From: Mycolicibacterium iranicum
GTDB lineage: Bacteria; Actinomycetota; Actinomycetes; Mycobacteriales; Mycobacteriaceae
Assembly: GCF_002101705.1 (NCBI RefSeq)
Contig: NZ_LQPC01000047.1
Location: 534,341 to 598,340 of the forward strand
Reading direction: 5' to 3'
DNA: 64,000 bases
Below the pieces are notes generated by a model. It was not told the origin of the DNA. It ran no database searches and worked only from the letters and a program-made list of their open reading frames with translations. The translations under genes and the position numbers were made by a program. This document shows positions 1-10,713 of the stretch, one piece after another (positions within the stretch are counted from its first letter, which is position 1; the number at the start of each line of letters is the position of its first letter).

Positions 1-456
1 TTGCGGGAAGCCAGCGACGCCGTCGCCCTGCGTCAAGCCCTCGCCGACGGCGTCATCGACTGTGTCGCAACCGATCACGCTCCCCATGCCGAGCACGAGA
101 AGATGTGCGAGTTCGCCAACGCGCGGCCCGGGATGCTCGGCCTGCAAACCGCGCTGTCCGTTGTCGTCGAGACCATGGTGAACCCCGGTCTGCTGACCTG
201 GCGCGACGTCGCACGCGTGATGAGCGAGGCGCCCGCCCGCATCGTGGGACTGCCCGATCAGGGCAGGCCGCTGGAAGTCGGGGAGCCTGCCAACCTCACC
301 GTCATCGACCCGAACGCATCGTGGACGGTGGACGGCTCGGCATTGGCCAGTCGCTCGGACAACACGCCCTACGAGGACATGGAATTGCCCGCGTCCGTCA
401 CTGTGACGTTGCTGCGCGGCACGATCACCGCCCGGGACGGGAAGGTCAGCTGGTGA
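1..456 (+). CDS. pyrC: Dihydroorotase, C-terminal part (cut by the window edge)
   Basis: Third enzyme of de novo pyrimidine synthesis; it cyclises N-carbamoyl-aspartate to dihydroorotate in the cytosol. Only the last 151 codons are visible and the frame is open to base 1, so the real start lies upstream. The segment holds the metal-site motif TDHAPH (visible residues 24-29), whose Asp is catalytic in the amidohydrolase family, and the conserved stretch SEAPARIVGL further on. The end is typical of bacterial class I dihydroorotases. Its stop overlaps the GTG of the next gene, and carA, carB and pyrF follow, which fixes the pathway assignment. Confidence 0.96.
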   Translation: MREASDAVALRQALADGVIDCVATDHAPHAEHEKMCEFANARPGMLGLQTALSVVVETMVNPGLLTWRDVARVMSEAPARIVGLPDQGRPLEVGEPANLTVIDPNASWTVDGSALASRSDNTPYEDMELPASVTVTLLRGTITARDGKVSW

Positions 457-956
457 ACACCCCGACACTGGTCGCCTCGCTCGTCATGGCGGGAGTGCTG
501 GCGCTGCTGATCGCGGTGCTGATCCACGCGATGATGCGCGGATGGCGCCACCGTATCGAGCGGCAGGCGCAGATGGTGGGGACGATGCCGCCGCTGCCCG
601 ACACCGTCGGTCCGGCGCTCGTTCCGGCCACCAAGGGTTTGTACGTGGGCAGCACCTTGGTACCGCATTGGAACGACCGGGTCGCCGCCGGCGACCTCGG
701 CTTCCGCGCAAAGGCCGTCCTCACCCGTTATCCCGAAGGAATCATGTTGCAGCGCACCGGAGCCGGGCCGATATGGATCCCCGACGATTCGATCTCGGCG
801 ATCCGCACCGAAAAGAATCTGGCCGGTAAGGCCCTCACCCACGAGGGCATCCTCGCGATCCGCTGGCGCCTGCCGTCCGGTGTCGAGATCGACACCGGTT
901 TCCGCGCCGACGACCGCCGTGACTACCTGAAGTGGCTCCCCGAGGAGGTCGCATGA
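453..956 (+). CDS. PH-like-domain membrane protein between pyrC and carA
   Basis: A 167-residue protein starting at GTG, whose first bases overlap the pyrC stop; its own TGA overlaps the carA ATG. One hydrophobic helix (about residues 6-28, with the run LVMAGVLALLIAVLIHA) is followed by a basic stretch and a soluble domain. That domain (LYVGSTLVPHWNDRV... GFRAKAVLTRYPEGI... IWIPDDSISAIRTE) resembles the PH-like domain proteins found at the same position in mycobacteria (the Rv1382 position, from memory). The function is unknown. Tight coupling on both sides means it is translated with the pyrimidine enzymes, but nothing in the sequence suggests a catalytic role. Confidence 0.85.
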   Translation: MNTPTLVASLVMAGVLALLIAVLIHAMMRGWRHRIERQAQMVGTMPPLPDTVGPALVPATKGLYVGSTLVPHWNDRVAAGDLGFRAKAVLTRYPEGIMLQRTGAGPIWIPDDSISAIRTEKNLAGKALTHEGILAIRWRLPSGVEIDTGFRADDRRDYLKWLPEEVA

Positions 957-2080
957 CTACACACAAAGCCGTCCTGGTTCTGGAAGACGGCCGCGTCTTC
1001 ACCGGCACACCGTTCGGCGCAGTCGGTCAGACCTTGGGCGAGGCCGTGTTCTCGACGGGCATGTCGGGATACCAGGAGACGCTGACCGACCCCAGCTACC
1101 ACCGGCAGATTGTCGTCGCAACCGCGCCGCAGATCGGTAACACCGGGTGGAACCTTGAGGACGGCGAGAGCCGCGGCGACAAGATCTGGGTCGCCGGGTA
1201 CGCGGTCCGCGATCCGTCTCCGCGGGCCTCGAACTGGCGGGCCACCACCACCCTCGACGACGAACTCCAACGTCAGGGAATCGTCGGTATCGCGGGCATC
1301 GACACCAGGGCGGTGGTGCGTCACCTGCGCAGCCTCGGTTCCATGAAAGCCGGCGTGTTCAGCGGGCCCGCTGCCGAGTCGCCCGTCGACGAACTGGTGG
1401 CCCGAGTCCGTGCCCAGGAGTCGATGCTCGGCGCCGACCTGGCCGGCGAGGTCAGCACCGACGCGGACTACATCGTGGAACCCGAAGGGCAGCACAGGTT
1501 CACCGTCGCCGCACTGGACCTCGGCATCAAGACCAACACGCCGCGAAACTTCACCAGGCGCGGTGTGCGCAGCGTGGTGCTGCCGTCGTCAACGACCTTC
1601 GACCAGATCGCCGACCTCAAACCCGACGGTGTATTCCTGTCCAACGGGCCAGGCGACCCGGCCGCCGCGGATCACATTGTGGCGGTGACCCGTGAGGTGC
1701 TCGGTGCCGGCATCCCGCTGTTCGGCATCTGCTTCGGCAATCAGATCCTGGGCCGTGCTATGGGTTTGTCGACGTACAAGATGGTCTTCGGGCACCGCGG
1801 CATCAACATCCCGGTCATGGACCACGCGACCGGACGGGTGGCGATCACCGCGCAGAATCACGGGTTCGCCCTCGAGGGAGAGGCCGGTCAGACGTTCGAC
1901 ACCGAATTCGGCCAGGCCGAAGTCAGCCACACCTGCGCCAACGACGGTGTGGTGGAAGGTGTTCGGCTGTCCAACGGTCGCGCCTTCTCAGTGCAGTACC
2001 ACCCCGAGGCGGCCGCGGGACCGCGCGACGCCGAGTATCTGTTCGACCAGTTCGTGGATCTGATGGCGGACGGCAAATGA
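953..2080 (+). CDS. carA: Carbamoyl-phosphate synthase small subunit (glutaminase)
   Basis: Hydrolyses glutamine and channels ammonia to CarB for carbamoyl phosphate, used for pyrimidines and arginine. The 375-residue product starts at ATG 953, overlapping the upstream TGA. It has the N-terminal CPSase small-chain domain (LEDGRVFTG, FSTGMSGYQETLTDPSY) and a C-terminal class I glutamine amidotransferase domain. The nucleophile elbow is GICFGNQILG with Cys at about residue 260, and the His-Glu pair sits in QYHPEAAAGP. The usual GICLGHQ is changed to GICFGNQ, which I recall as normal for mycobacterial CarA. CarB follows after a 101-nt gap. Confidence 0.98.
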   Translation: MTTHKAVLVLEDGRVFTGTPFGAVGQTLGEAVFSTGMSGYQETLTDPSYHRQIVVATAPQIGNTGWNLEDGESRGDKIWVAGYAVRDPSPRASNWRATTTLDDELQRQGIVGIAGIDTRAVVRHLRSLGSMKAGVFSGPAAESPVDELVARVRAQESMLGADLAGEVSTDADYIVEPEGQHRFTVAALDLGIKTNTPRNFTRRGVRSVVLPSSTTFDQIADLKPDGVFLSNGPGDPAAADHIVAVTREVLGAGIPLFGICFGNQILGRAMGLSTYKMVFGHRGINIPVMDHATGRVAITAQNHGFALEGEAGQTFDTEFGQAEVSHTCANDGVVEGVRLSNGRAFSVQYHPEAAAGPRDAEYLFDQFVDLMADGK

Positions 2081-2181
2081 CAGTGGGAGCACAGCCGTCG
2101 CGCGTGAGGGTGCGCATTTGTACAAACTTCCGCGGAGTGTCGTGTGCAGACACGCGCGCTCGCGGTGAAAGGGGACAGTAG

Positions 2182-5520
<3,339 letters not shown>

Positions 5521-5522
5521 CC

Positions 5523-6335
5523 GTGAACGGGTTCGGTGACCGCCTGACCGCTGCGATCGCGTCGCGCGGTCCGCTGTGCCTAGGCATCGACCCGCACCCC
5601 GAACTGCTGCGCGCGTGGGGTCTCGGCGTGGACGCCGAAGGCCTGGCGAGGTTCAGCGACATCTGTGTGCAGGCGTTCGGCGGCTTCGCGGTGGTGAAGC
5701 CCCAGGTGGCGTTCTTCGAGGCATACGGATCGGCGGGCTATGCGGTGCTGGAGAACACCATCGCCGCTCTGCGCGACGCGGGCGTGCTGGTGCTGGCCGA
5801 CGCCAAACGTGGTGACATCGGCTCGACGATGGCGGCGTACGCCGCCGCGTGGGCAGGGGAGTCCCCGCTGACGTCCGACGCCGTGACGGCCTCGCCCTAT
5901 CTGGGCTTCGGATCGCTGCAGCCGCTGCTCGACGTCGCCCTCGCACACGGTCGCGGTGTCTTCGTGCTCGCGGCGACGTCGAACCCCGAGGGGGCGTCCG
6001 TCCAGCGCGCCGACGCACAGGGCCGCACGGTCGCCCAGTCGATCGTCGACGCCGCCGCCGCCGTCAACGGTTCCGGCGGTCCCGGTTCGGTCGGTGTGGT
6101 CGTCGGGGCGACGCTGACCTCTCCTCCCGACGTCAGCGCGCTGAACGGCCCGGTTCTCGTGCCCGGGGTCGGCGCCCAGGGTGGCCGTCCCGAGGCGCTG
6201 GCAGGCCTCGGAGGGGCCAAAGCCGGGCAACTGCTGCCCGCCGTCTCACGCGAGGTGTTGCGTGCGGGTCCGGACATCTCAGCGCTGCGAGACGCCGCCG
6301 CGCGGATGCGAGACACCGTCGCGTACCTCGCCTGA
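5523..6335 (+). CDS. pyrF: Orotidine 5'-phosphate decarboxylase
   Basis: Last step of UMP synthesis. The GTG start lies 2 nt after the carB stop and gives 270 residues, close to the mycobacterial type-2 OMP decarboxylases. The N-terminus reads LCLGIDPHPELL, and the active-site loop is LADAKRGDIGSTMAAYA with the catalytic Lys at about residue 95. A phosphate-binding stretch VPGVGAQGG follows. The short distance to carB implies coupling at the end of the pyrC-carA-carB-pyrF transcript. About 390 nt of non-coding sequence follows. Confidence 0.97.
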   Translation: MNGFGDRLTAAIASRGPLCLGIDPHPELLRAWGLGVDAEGLARFSDICVQAFGGFAVVKPQVAFFEAYGSAGYAVLENTIAALRDAGVLVLADAKRGDIGSTMAAYAAAWAGESPLTSDAVTASPYLGFGSLQPLLDVALAHGRGVFVLAATSNPEGASVQRADAQGRTVAQSIVDAAAAVNGSGGPGSVGVVVGATLTSPPDVSALNGPVLVPGVGAQGGRPEALAGLGGAKAGQLLPAVSREVLRAGPDISALRDAAARMRDTVAYLA

Positions 6336-6727
6336 GCTGCCTTCGTTACCGGGCCGTGGCCGAACCGCGACACGCCCGACACGCTTGACCAGGGAAAATT
6401 CTCAGGCCGCCGGACACTTGTCGCCCGCCGTGCGGGAAGGCGGCGCCGACCGCCATTGCGCCCACACCGCTGATCCTGCACGAAAACCCACGATAACCAG
6501 GTAGTTTGCCGCGGGCCTGAGTTGCTGGGCGCACCCCGCTGTTTCGCCGGTCCCGCCGTGCCGTGACAGGCCAGCCCGGCCTACACGCTGGGCTTTTGAC
6601 CCGGCAACCCGGGGGTGGGGTTAGCTTTCGTCAGCGTGCGTGGGTACGGTCGTCCACGCTGGCTGGTTATGGTTCCGCCACTACCAGCCGAGACAAATCA
6701 GTAATGGTGACGAAGACGGAGGAACCC
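6336..6727. other. Intergenic region upstream of mihF
   Basis: No convincing coding sequence is seen. The mIHF frame stays open upstream for about 165 nt, but that part reads as low-complexity sequence unlike mIHF and lacks a ribosome-binding site. A weak promoter-like pair is TTGACC (6596-6601) with TTAGCT (6621-6626), 19 nt apart. TATGGT at 6668-6673 is another possible -10. The region most likely carries the mihF promoter and a 5' leader. Confidence 0.45.
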
Positions 6728-7045
6728 GTGGCCCTTCCCCAGTTGACCGACGAACAGCGCGCGGCAGCGTTGGAGAAGGCTGCTGCCGCGCGGCGAGCGC
6801 GAGCCGAGCTCAAAGACCGGCTCAAGCGCGGCGGCACCAACCTCAAGCAGGTGCTCAAGGACGCCGAGACCGACGAGGTCTTGGGCAAGATGAAGGTTTC
6901 CGCACTCCTGGAGGCTCTGCCGAAGGTCGGCAAGGTCAAGGCGCAGGAAATCATGACCGAGCTCGAGATCGCCCCGACCCGCCGCCTGCGCGGCCTGGGT
7001 GATCGTCAGCGCAAGGCCCTGCTGGAAAAGTTCGACTTCTCGTAA
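6728..7045 (+). CDS. mihF: Mycobacterial integration host factor (mIHF)
   Basis: A nucleoid-associated DNA-binding protein, first known as the factor needed for L5 phage integration and essential in several mycobacteria. From the GTG at 6728 it gives 105 residues beginning ALPQLTDEQRAAALEKA. The start is chosen for the GGAGGA motif at 6718-6723, 4 nt away, and because the conserved family begins there. An N-terminal basic helix is followed by an S13-like H2TH region (LLEALPKVGKVKAQEIMTEL) that contacts DNA in the known structure. It sits directly upstream of gmk and rpoZ, the usual mycobacterial order. Confidence 0.96.
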   Translation: MALPQLTDEQRAAALEKAAAARRARAELKDRLKRGGTNLKQVLKDAETDEVLGKMKVSALLEALPKVGKVKAQEIMTELEIAPTRRLRGLGDRQRKALLEKFDFS

Positions 7046-7055
7046 AGGGAGGTCA

Positions 7056-7667
7056 GTGAGCGAAGGCGGAGGGCCGGACGACGCGTCCAGGGCCGCGGTC
7101 CTGGTGTTGTCCGGCCCGTCTGCCGTCGGGAAGTCCACTGTCGTCCGTTGTGTGCGGGAGCGTGTCGCCGACCTGTACTTCAGCGTGTCGGTGACGACGC
7201 GCGCGCCGCGCCCCGGCGAGGTCGACGGAGTGGACTACAGCTTCGTGACGGCAGAGCAGTTTCAGCAGCTCATCGATGACGACGCCCTGCTCGAATGGGC
7301 GGAGATCCACGGTGGGCTGCACCGCTCGGGGACTCCCGCCGCACCCGTTCGTGCGGCGACGGCGTCCGGACGCCCGGTGCTGATCGAGGTGGACCTCGCC
7401 GGCGCGCGAGCGGTCAAGCAGGCGATGCCCGACGCCACCACGGTCTTTCTCGCCCCGCCCAATTGGGAGGCGCTGGAGAGCCGCTTGGTCGGCCGCGGGA
7501 CCGAGACGCCCGAGGCGATGGCCCGGCGGTTGCAGACGGCAAAGGCCGAACTGGCCGCCCAGGGCGACTTCGACGTGGTGGTCGTCAACAGTCAATTGGA
7601 GTCTGCCTGCGCAGAATTGGTAGCCTTGCTGGTGGCCCACGCGCCGGTACGGCGCGATCAGCCCTAA
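7056..7667 (+). CDS. gmk: Guanylate kinase
   Basis: Phosphorylates GMP/dGMP to GDP/dGDP. The 203-residue product starts at GTG 7056, with AAAGGGAGG 2-10 nt upstream that overlaps the mihF stop. The P-loop is GPSAVGKST with Lys at about residue 26. The GMP-binding region includes SVTTRAPRPGEVDGVDY and LLEWAEIHG. The mycobacterial enzyme keeps a short acidic N-terminal extension before the P-loop, as here. The TAA stop lies inside a TAATAT hexamer that could serve as a -10 box for rpoZ. Confidence 0.96.
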   Translation: MSEGGGPDDASRAAVLVLSGPSAVGKSTVVRCVRERVADLYFSVSVTTRAPRPGEVDGVDYSFVTAEQFQQLIDDDALLEWAEIHGGLHRSGTPAAPVRAATASGRPVLIEVDLAGARAVKQAMPDATTVFLAPPNWEALESRLVGRGTETPEAMARRLQTAKAELAAQGDFDVVVVNSQLESACAELVALLVAHAPVRRDQP

Positions 7668-7697
7668 TATCCAGAACTTTTTCAGGAGAATTTCTAC

Positions 7698-8006
7698 GTG
7701 AGCACCCCCGATACGCGGCTCGCCGCGGTGGACATCGATCCGTCCGCCGCCAGCGCCTACGACACGCCGCTGGGCATCACCAACCCGCCCATCGACGAGT
7801 TGCTGGACCGCGCGTCGAGCAAGTATGCGCTGGTCATCTACGCCGCCAAGCGTGCTCGCCAGATCAACGACTACTACAACCAGCTCGGCGACGGCATCCT
7901 CGAATACGTCGGACCGCTGGTCGAGCCGGGTCTGCAGGAGAAGCCGCTCTCGATCGCCATGCGTGAGATCCACGGCGACCTCCTCGAACACACCGAGGGC
8001 GAGTAA
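7698..8006 (+). CDS. rpoZ: RNA polymerase omega subunit
   Basis: Small RNAP subunit that helps assembly and stability of beta'. The 102-residue product (GTG start, AGGAGA 9 nt upstream) carries the conserved core NPPIDELLDRASSKYALV followed by a helix with AKRARQINDYYNQ, the signature of RpoZ. The actinobacterial N-terminal extension (STPDTRLAAVDIDPSAASA) is present. A TAATAT element at 7665-7670, overlapping the gmk stop, may add an internal promoter. Confidence 0.97.
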   Translation: MSTPDTRLAAVDIDPSAASAYDTPLGITNPPIDELLDRASSKYALVIYAAKRARQINDYYNQLGDGILEYVGPLVEPGLQEKPLSIAMREIHGDLLEHTEGE

Positions 8007-8021
8007 CCGGCGGGCCAGGGG

Positions 8022-9269
8022 GTGGCTGCCAAGCGGATCATCGTCGGCGTCGCCGGCGGAATCGCCGCCTACAAGGCGGCGACCGTCGTCCGTCAGCTCA
8101 CCGAGGCCGGACACTCCGTCCGAGTCGTCCCGACCGAATCCGCTCTCAAATTCGTCGGTGCCGCGACGTTCGAGGCGCTCTCCGGAAACCCGGTGCACAC
8201 CGGGGTTTTCGAGGATGTCCACGAGGTCCCGCACGTTCGCATCGGCCAAGCCGCCGACCTCGTCGTCGTGGCCCCCGCCACCGCAGACCTGCTCGCTCGC
8301 GCCGCGAGCGGCCGTGCCGACGACCTCTTGACCGCCACGTTGCTGACCGCCCGATGTCCGGTGCTGTACGCGCCGGCCATGCACACCGAGATGTGGCTGC
8401 ATCCCGCGACCGTCGAGAACGTCGCGACGCTGCGCCGGCGCGGGGCGATCGTGATGGAGCCCGCCTCGGGCCGGCTGACGGGCGCCGACACCGGACCGGG
8501 CCGCCTGCCCGAAGCCGAAGAGATCACCACGCTGTCTCAGCTGCTGCTCGCGCGCGGCGACGCGTTGCCGTACGACCTCGCCGGAGTCAAGGTGCTGGTG
8601 ACCGCGGGCGGAACCCGCGAACCGATCGACCCCGTGCGCTTCATCGGCAACCGCAGCTCGGGAAAGCAGGGCTATGCGATGGCCCGCGTGATGGCCCAGC
8701 GCGGCGCGGAGGTGACGCTGATCGCCGGTAACACCGCAGGCCTGATCGATCCGGCGGGAGTGCACGTCACCCATGTCGGTTCGGCTGCGCAGCTCAAAGA
8801 CGCCGTATCCAAACATGCGCCGGACGCGAACGTTCTGGTGATGGCCGCCGCCGTTGCTGATTTCCGGCCTGCACATCCGGCCACGAGCAAGATCAAGAAG
8901 GGGCCCGCCAGCGAAGGCGAGCCGACGATCGAACTCGTCCGCAACGACGATGTCCTCGCCGGCGCGGTCCGCGCCCGTCAGGACGGCCAGCTCCCGAACA
9001 TGGCGGCCATCGTCGGGTTCGCAGCAGAGACCGGCGACGCCAACGGCGACGTCCTGTTCCACGCCAGGGCGAAGCTGAAGCGCAAAGGATGCGATCTGCT
9101 GGTGGTCAACGCCGTGGGCGAGAACCGGGCATTCGAAGTCGACCACAACGACGGGTGGCTGTTGTCGGCCGACGGGGCAGAGGCCGCGTTGGAACACGGG
9201 TCGAAGACCGTGATCGCGAGCCGTATTGTGGACGCGATCGTGGCTTTCCTGCACACCGGTGCAAGGTAG
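8022..9269 (+). CDS. coaBC: Bifunctional phosphopantothenoylcysteine decarboxylase/phosphopantothenate-cysteine ligase
   Basis: Carries out two successive steps of coenzyme A synthesis. The N-terminal flavoprotein CoaC domain (residues about 1-185) shows GVAGGIAAYKA, the catalytic His region EVPHVRIGQAADLVVVAP and the substrate clamp PAMHTEMW. The C-terminal CoaB domain begins near 190 with VLVTAGGTREPIDPVRFIGN and holds the Lys-rich motif TSKIKKG. The total of 415 residues is typical. The GTG start lies 15 nt after rpoZ, so the genes are probably co-transcribed. Confidence 0.97.
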   Translation: MAAKRIIVGVAGGIAAYKAATVVRQLTEAGHSVRVVPTESALKFVGAATFEALSGNPVHTGVFEDVHEVPHVRIGQAADLVVVAPATADLLARAASGRADDLLTATLLTARCPVLYAPAMHTEMWLHPATVENVATLRRRGAIVMEPASGRLTGADTGPGRLPEAEEITTLSQLLLARGDALPYDLAGVKVLVTAGGTREPIDPVRFIGNRSSGKQGYAMARVMAQRGAEVTLIAGNTAGLIDPAGVHVTHVGSAAQLKDAVSKHAPDANVLVMAAAVADFRPAHPATSKIKKGPASEGEPTIELVRNDDVLAGAVRARQDGQLPNMAAIVGFAAETGDANGDVLFHARAKLKRKGCDLLVVNAVGENRAFEVDHNDGWLLSADGAEAALEHGSKTVIASRIVDAIVAFLHTGAR

Positions 9270-9374
9270 GCGACGAGCACACATCGTCAGCATGCGCGTA
9301 AGGGTTGCGCGCAGCGGGGGGACACGCTTGGGTGCTAAAGGCGCCGGAGTCTCGTGCCATCGCGACAGGTATAG

Positions 9375-9402
9375 GTTGACTGACACGTATCAGTTGACTG
9401 AC
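9375..9402. promoter_or_regulatory. Direct repeat flanking a near-palindrome upstream of metK
   Basis: GTTGACTGAC occurs twice (9375-9384 and 9393-9402), 18 nt apart. Between and overlapping them lies TGACACGTATCA (9381-9392), which matches its own reverse complement at 10 of 12 positions. The element sits 39 nt upstream of the metK GTG in a 171-nt intergenic stretch. It looks like an operator (TetR-like dimer sites have this form) and each repeat also contains a TTGACT -35-like box. The binding protein is unknown. Confidence 0.5.
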
Positions 9403-9440
9403 TAACTATCTCAGGCGTGCTTGAGTGAAAGGGATCGAAC

Positions 9441-10649
9441 GTGAGTGAAGCTCGGCTGTTTACCAGTGAGTCGGTGACCGAAGGGCACCCCGACAAGATC
9501 TGTGACGCCATCAGCGACTCGGTGCTGGACGCTCTGCTCGCCGGCGACCCGAAGTCGCGCGTGGCCGTCGAAACTCTGGTGACCACCGGCCAGGTGCATG
9601 TTGTGGGCGAGGTGACCACCACGGCCAAGGAGGCGTTCGCCGACATCACCAACACCGTTCGGGCCCGGGTCCTCGACATCGGCTACGACCACTCCGACAA
9701 GGGCTTCGACGGCCTCACCTGCGGCGTGAACATCGGCATCGGTGCGCAGTCGCCCGACATCGCGCAGGGCGTCGACACCGCCCACGAGACGCGCGTCGAG
9801 GGTGCAGGCGATCCGCTCGACGCCCAGGGCGCGGGCGACCAGGGCTTGATGTTCGGCTACGCCATCGCCGACACCCCCGAGCTGATGCCGCTGCCGATCG
9901 CGCTGGCGCATCGGTTGTCGCGCAAGCTCACCGAGGTCCGCAAGAACGGCACCCTCGACTATCTGCGTCCCGACGGCAAGACCCAGGTGACGGTGCAGTA
10001 CGACGGCACCACCCCGGTACGCCTCGACACCGTCGTCCTGTCGACCCAGCATGCCGACGGCGTCGATCTGGACAGCCAGCTGACCCCGGAGATCAAGCAG
10101 CATGTCATCGACGCTGTGCTCACCGAACTGGCTCACGACACCCTCGACACCTCGGCGCCGCGCATCCTGGTCAACCCGACCGGCAAGTTCGTGCTCGGCG
10201 GGCCGATGGGCGACGCAGGCCTGACCGGCCGCAAGATCATCGTCGACACCTACGGCGGGTGGGCCCGTCACGGCGGCGGCGCGTTCTCCGGTAAAGATCC
10301 GTCGAAGGTCGACCGGTCCGCCGCGTACGCGATGCGCTGGGTGGCCAAGAACGTCGTCGCAGCCGGCCTGGCCCAGCGCGTCGAGGTCCAGGTCGCCTAC
10401 GCCATCGGCAAGGCGGCCCCGGTCGGTCTGTTCGTCGAGACGTTCGGTTCGGAGACCGTGGATCCGGTCAAGATCGAGAAGGCGATCGGCGAGGTGTTCG
10501 ACCTGCGTCCCGGCGCGATCATCCGCGACCTGGATCTGCTGCGCCCGATCTACGCGCCCACGGCCGCCTACGGTCACTTCGGCCGCACCGACATCGAACT
10601 GCCCTGGGAGCAGCTCGACAAGGTCGACGATCTGAAGTCCGCGGTCTAG
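9441..10649 (+). CDS. metK: S-adenosylmethionine synthetase
   Basis: Makes SAM from methionine and ATP. The 402-residue product starts at GTG 9441, with GAAAGGGA upstream. It has the family motifs FTSESVTEGHPDKICD (catalytic His), GAGDQGLMFGYA and the P-loop-like GGGAFSGKDPSKVDRSAAYA. The length fits bacterial MetK. It ends this operon segment: a strong hairpin lies 16 nt after the stop and the next gene is on the other strand. No SAM riboswitch fold was recognised upstream. Confidence 0.99.
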   Translation: MSEARLFTSESVTEGHPDKICDAISDSVLDALLAGDPKSRVAVETLVTTGQVHVVGEVTTTAKEAFADITNTVRARVLDIGYDHSDKGFDGLTCGVNIGIGAQSPDIAQGVDTAHETRVEGAGDPLDAQGAGDQGLMFGYAIADTPELMPLPIALAHRLSRKLTEVRKNGTLDYLRPDGKTQVTVQYDGTTPVRLDTVVLSTQHADGVDLDSQLTPEIKQHVIDAVLTELAHDTLDTSAPRILVNPTGKFVLGGPMGDAGLTGRKIIVDTYGGWARHGGGAFSGKDPSKVDRSAAYAMRWVAKNVVAAGLAQRVEVQVAYAIGKAAPVGLFVETFGSETVDPVKIEKAIGEVFDLRPGAIIRDLDLLRPIYAPTAAYGHFGRTDIELPWEQLDKVDDLKSAV

Positions 10650-10664
10650 ACGCTTACCTCGGAT

Positions 10665-10691
10665 GCCCCGTGGCCTTGCCCGCCACGGGGC
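10665..10691 (+). terminator. Hairpin terminator after metK
   Basis: GCCCCGTGG (10665-10673) pairs perfectly with CCACGGGGC (10683-10691) around a 9-nt loop, followed by TTT. It lies between the convergent metK and monooxygenase genes and probably serves both strands, although the U-tract is short, as is usual in mycobacteria. Confidence 0.75.
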
Positions 10692-10713
10692 TTTCGCGTC
10701 TATAGATGCGTCC

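Noticed and set aside
6563..6727. N-terminal extension of mIHF
   Set aside because: The frame is open, but the strong GGAGGA site sits at 6728 and the conserved protein starts there; the extension reads as low-complexity sequence.
7053..9386. A 777-codon minus-strand frame
   Set aside because: It runs antisense to gmk, rpoZ and coaBC and shows no domain; it is a composition artefact.
9270..9440. SAM riboswitch before metK
   Set aside because: No SAM-I, II or IV core sequence could be recognised; the direct repeats and palindrome look like a protein site.
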